Below the pieces are notes generated by a model, which was not told where the DNA came from, searched no databases, and saw only the letters and a list, made by a program, of their open reading frames with translations. A program made the translations under genes and the position numbers. From Euryarchaeota archaeon UBA561 (GTDB taxonomy: Archaea; Thermoplasmatota; Poseidoniia; Poseidoniales; Poseidoniaceae), in the NCBI GenBank assembly GCA_002502295.1, contig DANX01000110.1:1-13012 (forward strand): 13,012 nucleotides of DNA, given 5' to 3'. Numbering within the stretch: the stretch's first letter is position 1; each line of letters opens with the position of its first letter. This document shows, one piece after another, positions 1 through 9,407 of the stretch.

Positions 1-1606
<1,606 letters not shown>

Positions 1607-1621
1607 ATTTCCACCTACCAT

Positions 1622-1722
1622 TACCACGAAGAACGGCAATATAATGATTGATGGCGACTGGGATGTGGAAGGCGTAATTCCTTAGAGCGTCAATCGTGTG
1701 AGGGTTTCGAGGAGGTTGAGTT
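1622..1722. promoter_or_regulatory. Divergent promoter region with TATA-like box
   Basis: This gap separates the minus-strand EF-hand gene from the plus-strand DUF835 gene. A TATA-like element lies at 1638-1647 (AATATAATGA on plus, TCATTATATT on minus). Read on the minus strand, an archaeal start site about 26 bases downstream would fall near 1616, just ahead of the AGGTGG and GTG start at 1606. This supports the GTG start over the ATG at 1621. Read on the plus strand, it would give a leader of about 55 bases for the DUF835 gene. Which direction it serves, or both, cannot be settled by eye. The DUF835 gene has a strong GGAGGT site at 1711-1716. Confidence 0.45.
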
Positions 1723-2595
1723 ATGGCCGGGCTGCATGCACTTGAATCGTCCTCTCCAGCGTCAACCTATGAGGCACTTGGACCAATGATTGACGGTGCT
1801 ACTGGAGGCATTGCCTGTTACAGTCGACTGCCGGCTCGGCAACTCCTCCGGTACGTTCCTTCGAACACGGTAAGCATGTGGTGGATTTCGGACCACGAAA
1901 GTCCACAAACGGTTCCGCCAACGGCAATTGATCTGCAGCGCCATCTTACGCAACACATCACTGACGCTATGGATCTGGTCGTCGTTGAAGGGCTGGACTG
2001 GTTGGTCACTCGCTCTGGTTCTGAAGAAACACTCGCCATGCTTCAATCACTTGATGCTCTCGCACGATCGTCAAACATTGACATCATTTTCCCAGTTGAC
2101 GGGCTCTCGTTCTCCACGACGTTTTGGAACAGGCTGACCTCTTTGGCGACAAAAATGGACCTGACTTCCACCCGTCTAAACGAAACAGTGCCTTCCGTTG
2201 CAGAAGGCCCTCTTGACCCTACAACGGCCAATCAGCACCCCGGTCCCAATGAAGAATCCGCCAAAGATAGGATGCTTGTCCATCTGGTCAATCTTCCAAA
2301 AGTAGGCTTCAACCACGCCCTGCTTGCAAAGCGAATGCTTCAATGGAAAAGAATGGGTTTTGACCTTTCTGCACTTGAACCTGCCTTGGTGTTGAGCGAT
2401 GTATCTCAGTCACATGCAATCTATGAGATGGTCGAGTCAGACATTGTTCTCGCCATCGATTGCATCCGACTCATCGAAGCCAACCATGGGAAATTAAGTG
2501 CAACCGAACGTGAAATGTTCAACTATCGCATGATGGCACTCAACAATGTTAGCGATGCAGCCGCCGAGTTGGAAACGGTCCTCTCAGCGAGGTAA
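1723..2595 (+). CDS. DUF835 domain protein
   Basis: 290 residues, soluble, with no signal peptide or membrane helix. Residues about 35-150 match the archaeal DUF835 pattern: a tryptophan-containing strand (VSMWWISD), then a hydrophobic strand DLVVVEGLDWLVTRSG followed by a helix like the family's LLDGLEYLI...NGF, and a second hydrophobic strand IDIIFPVDG. A polar, Pro-rich linker (about 165-185) leads to an all-helical C-terminus with the phrase LQWKRMGFDLSALEPAL, a motif I associate with archaeal regulatory proteins. DUF835 proteins are often linked to signal transduction in Euryarchaeota, but no reaction is known and none is claimed here. The ATG has GGAGGT six bases upstream. The 3' end runs 12 bp into the end of hutH on the other strand. 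Confidence 0.75.
   Translation: MAGLHALESSSPASTYEALGPMIDGATGGIACYSRLPARQLLRYVPSNTVSMWWISDHESPQTVPPTAIDLQRHLTQHITDAMDLVVVEGLDWLVTRSGSEETLAMLQSLDALARSSNIDIIFPVDGLSFSTTFWNRLTSLATKMDLTSTRLNETVPSVAEGPLDPTTANQHPGPNEESAKDRMLVHLVNLPKVGFNHALLAKRMLQWKRMGFDLSALEPALVLSDVSQSHAIYEMVESDIVLAIDCIRLIEANHGKLSATEREMFNYRMMALNNVSDAAAELETVLSAR
2580..2595. other. Convergent 3' overlap of DUF835 gene and hutH
   Basis: The stop of hutH (TCA on plus, 2584-2586) lies inside the last codons of the DUF835 gene, whose own stop is 2593-2595, so the two reading frames share 12 bp. CCTC and GAGG (2580-2583 and 2589-2592) flank the hutH stop as a 4-bp inverted repeat. There is no room for separate terminators between the genes. 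Confidence 0.75.
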
Positions 2596-4137
2596 ACGGC
2601 CGAATTCAGCCTCAAGACGAGCCAACCAACCACCTGTTCGCAGAGCATTTGCGAGATGGATTAACTCTGTAGACGTTGAACGGTCGCCTGTTAGCGCTGG
2701 CGCCACGGCCCGGACAAGCTCGTACAATCCCTGAACATGAACCGCGGATGCGAACTGTGTATGCTCAAGCGCTTCACAGGCAATCAACAATTCACAGGCA
2801 AGTACTTCGGAAAGGCGATGAACACCCGTGAGGAGATTGTAAGCAGCGGTTGCCCCCATGCTCACGTGGTCTTCTTGCCCGGCTGAGGTCGAGGTTGAGA
2901 AAGCGGAACGAGGCGTGGCTTGGCCGTGGAGTTCGGCGAGGGATGAGCCAGCAACGTATTGCACGATCATCAATCCCGATTCGAGGCCAGAATTGGTTGC
3001 CAGGAACGCAGGCAATCCACTTCGAGCGGGGTCCAACATTTGGTCCATCCGTCGTTCAGAAATTGAACCCAATTCAAACAATGCAAGACTCATGGCGTCG
3101 CACGACAGGGCAACGATTTCTCCGTGGAAATTACCTTGGGACACCACTTCGTGCGTTCCTGGGTTTGCTGGGTCTGGGAAGATAAGGGGATTGTCCGTAG
3201 CGCTGTTAAGTTCACACCGAATCATTTCATCCAATCGAGTAAACGATTCATGGACGGCTCCATGAACTTGGGGGGCACATCGGAACGAATACGGATCTTG
3301 GACTCGTTCACATGATTCATGGTTCTGCAGAATGGCCGATCCAGACAGTATCGTGCGGAGTCGTTGAGCCACAAGTTTTTGTCCGGGGTGCGGTCGAGCC
3401 GTGTGAACATCTTCCCGAGACGGTGTCAAACTGCAAGAACGTGCGTCCATGGACATCGACAAGATGACGTCTGCCAGCACCAACAAATCACTCAGCTCTT
3501 GATGAGCGATGGTGGCAAAAGCAGTCATCTGACTTGTCCCATTGATCAACGATAATCCATCTTTAGCGGTCAACTCAACCGCCACGAGTCCTTTGTCGAA
3601 AAGGACCTCTGAGGTTGGCTTCTTTACGCCATCCACGATGACCTCTCCTTCACCGATGAGGGTCAAAGCAAGATGGGAAAGAGGTGCGAGGTCACCGCTT
3701 GCGCCAAGACTACCAATCCGAGGGACTGCAGGATGAACATTGTTGTTGAGGTACAACACCAATTGTCGTATGCAATCAGGGTGAATCCCTGAGTGTCCTT
3801 TACAGAGGGAATTCAAACGCACCATCATCATGGCCCTCACTGCTTCAATGCTCATGTCCTCACCCAGACCAGTCGCATGGGAACGCACGAGGTTGATCTG
3901 GAGGTCTGCCAAATCTTGCTGTGAAATTCGTTCCTTAACCAGAGCACCAAATCCAGTGTTGATTCCGTAAACAGTTTCCCCCGTTTCTACAATCCGGTCA
4001 ACAACGCCTCGAGCAGCATGAATGGATGGCCAGGCATCTTCTGAAACTTCAACGGATGCTTGGCCACGCGCCACCATCAAAACTTCCTGTGGCGAAAGCG
4101 TCGTGCCATCTGTGTAGACGGTGGGGCGCTGCGTCAT
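2584..4137 (-). CDS. hutH: Histidine ammonia-lyase
   Basis: Converts L-histidine to urocanate and ammonia, the first step of histidine degradation, in the cytoplasm. The 517-residue length fits the family (about 500-510). The Ala-Ser-Gly triad that cyclises to the MIO electrophile is A146-S147-G148, within GSLGASGDLAPLSH. Y57 lies in YGINTGFG. S86-H87 in LVRSHATGLG is the form seen in histidine lyases rather than phenylalanine or tyrosine lyases. RVQDPYSFRCAPQVHG, GNFHGE, LGSISERRMDQMLDP and GQEDHVSMG are all present, so the enzyme looks intact. Its ATG overlaps the hutU stop as ATGA (4137-4134), and a GAGGTGAT site lies inside the end of hutU, so translation is probably coupled. Its last codons overlap the DUF835 gene on the opposite strand by 12 bp. 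Confidence 0.96.
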   Translation of the reverse strand: MTQRPTVYTDGTTLSPQEVLMVARGQASVEVSEDAWPSIHAARGVVDRIVETGETVYGINTGFGALVKERISQQDLADLQINLVRSHATGLGEDMSIEAVRAMMMVRLNSLCKGHSGIHPDCIRQLVLYLNNNVHPAVPRIGSLGASGDLAPLSHLALTLIGEGEVIVDGVKKPTSEVLFDKGLVAVELTAKDGLSLINGTSQMTAFATIAHQELSDLLVLADVILSMSMDARSCSLTPSREDVHTARPHPGQKLVAQRLRTILSGSAILQNHESCERVQDPYSFRCAPQVHGAVHESFTRLDEMIRCELNSATDNPLIFPDPANPGTHEVVSQGNFHGEIVALSCDAMSLALFELGSISERRMDQMLDPARSGLPAFLATNSGLESGLMIVQYVAGSSLAELHGQATPRSAFSTSTSAGQEDHVSMGATAAYNLLTGVHRLSEVLACELLIACEALEHTQFASAVHVQGLYELVRAVAPALTGDRSTSTELIHLANALRTGGWLARLEAEFGRLPR

Positions 4138-6167
4138 TGATCATCACCTCGAAGGGAGTCCAGAAGTGTTTGGTCAACGTGCTGGGGCAGCGTAACGGTC
4201 AACCGGTCGTTTTCCTTCATTGCGCGTCGTATGGCTGCCTCAGCACCAGGATTGCGCGCCCATGCCCGTCGCGCTACACCGTTGTTGACGTCCCAATGGA
4301 GCATGTTCTGTAAGCGTTGGGCGGCTTCTTCGGTACCGTCCAACAACATGCCAAATCCACCGTTAATCACCTCGCCCCATCCAACACCCCCGCCGTTGTG
4401 CAGGCTAACCCATGTGGCTCCACGAAAGGCATCACCTATGGCGTTTTGAACGGCCATATCTGCGGTAAACATCGAACCATCGCGGATGTTCGCAGTTTCC
4501 CTGTACGGGCTGTCCGTTCCGGAAACATCGTGATGATCTCGACCCAATACCACAGGCCCGCTGAGTTTTCCTGCGGCAATGGCATCGTTCATGGCCAGAG
4601 CAATCTCACGACGCCCCACGTCATCTGCGTAAAGGATGCGGGCTTGGCTACCCACAACGAGCTTGTTTTCACCAGCATGTTCGATCCAACGAAGGTTGTC
4701 GCTGATTTGCTGGCGTATGTCATCCGGTGCTCCGTCTCGCATGCGGCGTAAGACGGACGCAGCGATGGCATCGGTTGTTTCCAAATCTTCTGGGAGTCCA
4801 CTTGTGCACACCCACCGGTAGGGCCCAAATCCATGGTCAAAACACAACGGACCCATGATGTCTTCAACGTAGGATGGATATTTGAATGAACCATCATCGT
4901 TCACAACGTCGGCACCCACTCGCGAGGCTTCGAGTAAAAACGCATTGCCGTAATCCCAAAAATACATGCCGTTGGAGGACATGGTGTTCACGGCTTTCGC
5001 ATGCCGCCGGAGCGTCTCTTCAACTTCAATCCTGAATTGATCTGGATCCTCTGACAACATTCGAGCACTCTCTTCGTAGGTGCGGTCAGCAGGAAAATAC
5101 CCACCTTGGTACGGATTATGCAAACTTGTTTGGTCGCTTCCTAAATCGACTCGAATGTTCCGCGAAACACAACGTTCCCAAAGTTCCACGATGTTTCCAA
5201 CCAGCCCAATGGAAATCGCCTCACCTTTCTCAGCCGACTCTACCATGAGGTCGATGGCTTCGTCAATGGATTCAGTCACGGATGTGAGCCATCCTTGTTC
5301 ATGACGTTTGTAGGCGGCGTGAGCATTTGTTTCAGCGATGATGCATGAGGCTCCTGCTATCGTAGCCGCCTTTGCCTGTGCCCCGGACATTCCGCCTAAA
5401 CCACTTGTGATGAACGTGATACCCGAGAGGTCTGAATCATCATCGATGCCGAGGTGCAACCTCGCGGCATTGAGCAACGTTATGGTTGTCCCGTGCACAA
5501 TTCCCTGAGGGCCGATGTACATGTACGAACCGGCCGTCATCTGCCCGTATTGTGAGACGCCCAACGCATTCATCCGTTCATAGTCATCTTGGCTGGAATG
5601 GTTTGGAATGACCATGCCGTTGGTGACAATGACCCGTGGAGCATCGGGAGTTGATGGAAACAGACCGAGCGGGTGGCCAGAATACATTGCAAGGGTTTGC
5701 TCGTCGTTCATTTCGCACAGGTACTTCATCGTAAGGCGATACTGTGCCCAGTTTTGAAAGACAGAGCCATTTCCACCGTAGGTAATAAGTTCATGTGGAA
5801 ACTGGGCAACATCTGAATCTAAATTGTTCTGAATCATCAACATAATTGCGGCGGCTTGTTGGGATTGAGCTGGATACGCCGTGATCGGATAGGCCCTCAT
5901 GGCATAATCCACCGGACGATACCGTCGCATGATGATTCGGCCGTAGGTCTCAAGTTCTTCTAGGAACTCAGGCGCCAAAGCCTCATGATGCTTTTGTGGA
6001 ATGTACCGTAATGCATTTCGGAGAGCCAACACTTTTTCTTCTCCGGTCAGTATTTGCCTTCGGTTTGGTGCGTGATCAACGGATGAATCGTGACCGGGAT
6101 GTTCGGGCAGTTCGGACGGGATGCCTTGCAGCAACGAGTCACGCATACGCTTGACCTCATCGTCCAT
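4134..6167 (-). CDS. hutU: Urocanate hydratase, long (animal-like) form
   Basis: Adds water to urocanate to give 4-imidazolone-5-propionate, using tightly bound NAD+ as electrophile; second step of histidine degradation, in the cytoplasm. From the ATG at 6167 it is 677 residues; an in-frame TTG at 6209, two codons after a stop, would give 691. Neither start has a clear ribosome site. Bacterial HutU is usually about 550-560. This protein instead resembles the longer animal UROC1 type: LALRNALRY near the N-terminus, TYGGNGSVFQNWAQY, YGQMTAGSYMYIGPQGIVHG, TSGLGGMSGAQAKAA (Gly-rich NAD region), VDLGSDQTSLHNP, FGPYRWVCTSG, RDHHDVSGTDSP and LHNGGGVGWGEVINGGFG. All core motifs look intact. It is the first gene of a two-gene unit with hutH (4-nt overlap). 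hutI and later hut genes are not in the window. Confidence 0.95.
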   Translation of the reverse strand: MDDEVKRMRDSLLQGIPSELPEHPGHDSSVDHAPNRRQILTGEEKVLALRNALRYIPQKHHEALAPEFLEELETYGRIIMRRYRPVDYAMRAYPITAYPAQSQQAAAIMLMIQNNLDSDVAQFPHELITYGGNGSVFQNWAQYRLTMKYLCEMNDEQTLAMYSGHPLGLFPSTPDAPRVIVTNGMVIPNHSSQDDYERMNALGVSQYGQMTAGSYMYIGPQGIVHGTTITLLNAARLHLGIDDDSDLSGITFITSGLGGMSGAQAKAATIAGASCIIAETNAHAAYKRHEQGWLTSVTESIDEAIDLMVESAEKGEAISIGLVGNIVELWERCVSRNIRVDLGSDQTSLHNPYQGGYFPADRTYEESARMLSEDPDQFRIEVEETLRRHAKAVNTMSSNGMYFWDYGNAFLLEASRVGADVVNDDGSFKYPSYVEDIMGPLCFDHGFGPYRWVCTSGLPEDLETTDAIAASVLRRMRDGAPDDIRQQISDNLRWIEHAGENKLVVGSQARILYADDVGRREIALAMNDAIAAGKLSGPVVLGRDHHDVSGTDSPYRETANIRDGSMFTADMAVQNAIGDAFRGATWVSLHNGGGVGWGEVINGGFGMLLDGTEEAAQRLQNMLHWDVNNGVARRAWARNPGAEAAIRRAMKENDRLTVTLPQHVDQTLLDSLRGDDQ

Positions 6168-6209
6168 GCTTGTGCATTCGGAAGGATGTCTTTGAGGATT
6201 GTTCTTCAA

Positions 6210-6273
6210 CGCGGATTAAACATGACCGAGCATAACCTCAAAAACAGCGGCAGAGGACCGTATAAGGAGCCGG
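6210..6273. promoter_or_regulatory. Divergent hutU / peptidase intergenic region
   Basis: A short gap between two divergent genes. On the plus strand, TATAAG at 6261-6266 sits about 26 bases before 6290, so a transcript could begin almost at the second in-frame ATG of the peptidase (6292) and be leaderless. The same stretch also contains AAGGAG (6264-6269), a plausible ribosome site five bases before the first ATG at 6274. On the minus strand a weak TTTAAT (6220-6215) could serve the hutU ATG at 6167 with a leader of about 24 bases. No convincing operator palindrome was seen. Confidence 0.4.
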
Positions 6274-8163
6274 ATGCCCAAGGACGAACCAATGGACGTT
6301 GATGGATCCGACATGGTCAGCGCATCCGCAACCAAGGAATTCAACATCGTCCTCGGGTCTACGCTCGCCGTATCGCTTGTTTTTCTCTTCGTTTCGGCCT
6401 TTTATGGTCAATCCTTCGTGAACCTTATCGTCGACCAGGAGGTGAACGACACCGCTCGTGTTCCTGTTTGGGAACGCCACAAACTTCCTTACGAGACAGA
6501 TGGCGAATTTGGGGTTGCTTTGGAAGTGGGTCCTTACGAACTGCTGCCAACCGAAAATGAATGGAATTCAACCCACTATTTTGTTGAATACACGCTGCCG
6601 TTGGAAGAAGGCGGGGCAGCACCAAACGGACTCATTAGCTTGGCCGTATGGCGCCCTCACGTGGAAGAAGGTGTGAAAGTTCCAGTCATAGCGGAAAGTG
6701 GACCCTACTTCCAAGAAGCCAGTGTTGAGACCCCCTCAATTGAGGTACCTGGGAGTTGGCTAGGACAGATGTTCATTGACCAAATATTGCCACACGGTTA
6801 CGCCTTTGCCCAAATTTCAGTCTCCGGGACGGGCAGAAGTAACCACTGCATGGATTTGATGGGCAACGCTGAACAATTAGGAAACGATGCGGCGGTTCGT
6901 TGGCTGGGCGAACAAGAATGGTCAAACGGAGCCGTCGCATTGATTGGGAAATCATACGATGGCAGCACGCCTTGGCAAGCCGCTATGTTTGGTTCGGAAC
7001 ATGATTATCTGAAGACCATCGTGCCTATTTCGGGCTTGATTGGCGTTAAGGAACTTATGTGGAAAAACGGTTCGTCTGAGGCACGAGCTCCGATCATGCA
7101 CAACGGCGTTTATGGATCCTATGGCATCGATGGAGATGAGGAAGACTACCAGAACATCTGCCCCGATTATATCCTTGGACCCGGGACGGGCGTCAGTGCT
7201 TACATGTTCGGTTCTGAAGTCGCAGGTACGTATTGGGAAGAACGCTATTTTTTGGACCGTGTTCTCGAGAACTACAAAGGAAGCGTGTATTTGATTCAAG
7301 GCATGCACGATTGGAACGTTGACCCGCACATGGCCGTCCCGACCATCAATCGGCTTATTGACGGCGGCATAGAAGCAAGGGGCTTGTTTGGTCAGTGGGA
7401 CCATGATTATCCGGACCGCCCAGTCCAATTGGACGACCGGTCAGACCTCGGTGGACGTGGTGGAGAGGCCTTCCCTGAGATGATTCGCTTTGACTGGATG
7501 CAAGACATGTTGGAATGGTTCGACTACTATCTCAAAGACATTGGAGAACAACCGGGACAGTGGGTTGAAATTCAGTCAAATCAAGGATCGTGGCGCATTG
7601 AGGATCGGTACCCTGCATCGGATACATCGGAAATGGTTTTCGAACTCGGCACCGATATGACCAACATCGCCGGCACCACAACGGTCCTACCTGATGCTTC
7701 ATCTGGTCCTGTTTGGGAATCCGAACCGCTCACTGCAGACCTCTACATTGCGGGACTGCCAAGGCTCCACGTTGAAGTATCGACGGCTTCTCTCGGTGGG
7801 CAACTCTATGCCTTGTTGGAAGATTGTGACAACCAAAGCAATTGCATTCACCTCGGCCACGCCATCATGGATCTTCGATATCACGCTGGAGGCGACGACA
7901 TTCAAACGTGGACGCCATTGGTTCAATCCATCAACGCGAAAATGGAATTCTTCGCTATGGATGCAGAGGTGGAAGCCGGACACGTGCTACGTTTGACCCT
8001 ACGTTCTACTGGAGAGGATTACTTGCCGGCCAGTACGTCATCGGTTGTCTTTGTTGAAGAGGGAACCACATCTACGCTGCAACTTGACACGTTTGATCCC
8101 GCCGAACGAGTGTATTTCACGCCACCAGTGTGCACGCACGAACGGTGCCTTCAGGCAGAATGA
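6274..8163 (+). CDS. Membrane-anchored S15 X-Pro dipeptidyl-peptidase / CocE-NonD family hydrolase
   Basis: 629-residue serine hydrolase of the alpha/beta type. Residues 24-45 form one N-terminal membrane helix after an acidic head, suggesting a signal anchor with the catalytic part outside the cell. The nucleophile is S227 in IGKSYDGS; the likely acid is D346 in GMHDWNV, a phrase close to that of X-Pro dipeptidyl-peptidases (PepX); the likely base is H377 in GQWDHDYP. SGTGRSN (184-190) and a beta-rich C-terminal domain (about 450-629, jelly-roll expected) fit the S15/CocE layout. The ectodomain has six cysteines in local pairs (C192/C296, C518/C524, C620/C625), consistent with disulfides. 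Substrate could be X-Pro peptides or another ester or amide; peptidase is favoured by the GMHDWNV block and the neighbouring histidine-catabolic genes. The start at 6274 has AAGGAG upstream; ATG 6292 is an alternative. The stop lies inside the MFS gene end on the other strand (13-bp overlap). Confidence 0.85.
   Translation: MPKDEPMDVDGSDMVSASATKEFNIVLGSTLAVSLVFLFVSAFYGQSFVNLIVDQEVNDTARVPVWERHKLPYETDGEFGVALEVGPYELLPTENEWNSTHYFVEYTLPLEEGGAAPNGLISLAVWRPHVEEGVKVPVIAESGPYFQEASVETPSIEVPGSWLGQMFIDQILPHGYAFAQISVSGTGRSNHCMDLMGNAEQLGNDAAVRWLGEQEWSNGAVALIGKSYDGSTPWQAAMFGSEHDYLKTIVPISGLIGVKELMWKNGSSEARAPIMHNGVYGSYGIDGDEEDYQNICPDYILGPGTGVSAYMFGSEVAGTYWEERYFLDRVLENYKGSVYLIQGMHDWNVDPHMAVPTINRLIDGGIEARGLFGQWDHDYPDRPVQLDDRSDLGGRGGEAFPEMIRFDWMQDMLEWFDYYLKDIGEQPGQWVEIQSNQGSWRIEDRYPASDTSEMVFELGTDMTNIAGTTTVLPDASSGPVWESEPLTADLYIAGLPRLHVEVSTASLGGQLYALLEDCDNQSNCIHLGHAIMDLRYHAGGDDIQTWTPLVQSINAKMEFFAMDAEVEAGHVLRLTLRSTGEDYLPASTSSVVFVEEGTTSTLQLDTFDPAERVYFTPPVCTHERCLQAE
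8146..8163. other. Convergent 3' overlap of peptidase and MFS genes with palindrome
   Basis: The MFS stop (TCA on plus, 8151-8153) and the peptidase stop (8161-8163) enclose a 13-bp overlap. A palindrome TGCCTTCAGGCA at 8146-8157 centres on the MFS stop codon and could form a 4-5-bp hairpin on either transcript. A T-rich stretch (ATTTCTTT) follows on the plus strand. A weak two-way terminator is possible but not shown. Confidence 0.5.
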
Positions 8164-9407
8164 ATTTCTTTGTTGGAATGCGAAGGCCTCCACATTGAAA
8201 AGACGAAGCCCGACAGGACCATGATGCTTGAAAAGATTAGAATGCCGTTTCTTATTCCGAGGTCTGTGTATTCCATGAGATAACCCGCAACGCTGGTTGA
8301 CGTGGAAAACGCCACGGATAAGATAAGCATGTCAACGGAAAAGACCCTTCCGCGGACTTCATCTTCCACCCACTGCTGCATCATTACGGTCGAAAGAACC
8401 CAATTCGCCCCGCTCGCACTGTGGGCGAAGATGACCAAAACAACCGTGGTCCAAAGCGGATATGGCACGGAGAGTCCTACGAGGAAATAGAAGATTCCGG
8501 AGACGACGATGAGGTAGCCAACAAGGGAGGGCCACGCTTCTTCGTCGGTGAGGAATGCCCTTGCCAAAATTGGACCCAAGCCTGTACCAACGCCACGAGC
8601 GAAGAAGAACAACCCAAATCCAAACGCAGCTCCAAAACCATCGACGTTCGCACCCATAAGCACCAGATAAACGCCGGCTAGGCCGCCCCCGGCAACGTTC
8701 CAGGAGGCTTTCGCAAACACAATCCGGAACAAAGCTGGTTGACTCCGAATTCTTTTCCACCCAAACTTGATGTTTCGGACGGCTGTTGAAAACAAAGGAC
8801 CTTTCATGTTTTTGTCAATGGTTTGTGGAATGGTAAGGTTCACCAAAAAGAGGGTGCCGAATAGAAACGTCGCTGAGTCCACGATAAATGCAGCATTTGT
8901 GCCCCAAATGGACACAACAATCCCCCCGAGCATAGCCCCAAGGCATAGCGCAGTCGACCATGATGCGGCGTCCAGCGCATTGGCTGTTGCTAAATCTTCT
9001 TCCGACACGACATTGGGGAGCGCTGCTCGCTCAGCAGTCATGTAAACTCCGTGAAGAACCATCATCAAGCCAGAAAGACCGATCATCCATGTTATGTCGC
9101 TGGAATCATTGACAAACAGGAAACAAAGTGCAAGACCCGCCTGGAGTAGATTTGATACAACCATCAGCATTTTTCGATTGAAACGGTCGGCTAGCAGACC
9201 GATAAACGGTTGAAGAATAGCAAATCCGGCCATTCGGACGGTGAACAACAAACCGAGGAGGAATTCACTTCCCGTGTATTCGAGAATGAGGAAGAAGAGA
9301 GCGATTGTATTGAACCATTCACCCAGCATGGATATGACGGCCGCAATCCATAGTTTTCGGAAGTCTCGGTTCTCGCGAATCAGTTGGAGGTAGGTGCGGG
9401 AAGCCAT
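8151..9407 (-). CDS. Major facilitator superfamily transporter (MFS_3 / EntS-like)
   Basis: 418 residues from the ATG at 9407, with about twelve hydrophobic segments in two halves split by a basic central loop. The N-terminal phrase RENRDFRKLWIAAVISMLGE and the loop 2-3 motif GLLADRFNRK (residues 70-79) are typical of the MFS_3 group that includes EntS-like exporters. The substrate cannot be read from the sequence; it is probably a proton-coupled exporter. The frame opens 18 codons further upstream (ATG at 9461), inside the molybdoenzyme gene, but the 9407 start is better: it forms a TGATG junction with that gene's stop and has TTTGGAGG about eight bases upstream. It is therefore translationally coupled as the last gene of the tsr3-fdhD-oxidoreductase unit. 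Its 3' end overlaps the convergent peptidase gene by 13 bp. Confidence 0.9.
   Translation of the reverse strand: MASRTYLQLIRENRDFRKLWIAAVISMLGEWFNTIALFFLILEYTGSEFLLGLLFTVRMAGFAILQPFIGLLADRFNRKMLMVVSNLLQAGLALCFLFVNDSSDITWMIGLSGLMMVLHGVYMTAERAALPNVVSEEDLATANALDAASWSTALCLGAMLGGIVVSIWGTNAAFIVDSATFLFGTLFLVNLTIPQTIDKNMKGPLFSTAVRNIKFGWKRIRSQPALFRIVFAKASWNVAGGGLAGVYLVLMGANVDGFGAAFGFGLFFFARGVGTGLGPILARAFLTDEEAWPSLVGYLIVVSGIFYFLVGLSVPYPLWTTVVLVIFAHSASGANWVLSTVMMQQWVEDEVRGRVFSVDMLILSVAFSTSTSVAGYLMEYTDLGIRNGILIFSSIMVLSGFVFSMWRPSHSNKEIHSA

Noticed and set aside
4317..4751. A 144-codon plus-strand frame inside hutU
   Set aside because: It is antisense to strongly conserved urocanase sequence and has no recognisable domain.
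6952..7428. A 158-codon minus-strand frame inside the peptidase
   Set aside because: It is antisense to the catalytic region of the S15 hydrolase, with no start signal or motif.
8164..8175. Terminator after the peptidase (ATTTCTTT)
   Set aside because: The T-run is short and lies within the MFS coding sequence; too weak to list as a terminator on its own.
8359..8760. A 133-codon minus-strand frame inside the MFS gene
   Set aside because: It is a different frame of the same strand, Arg/Trp/Cys-rich and typical of an out-of-frame reading.
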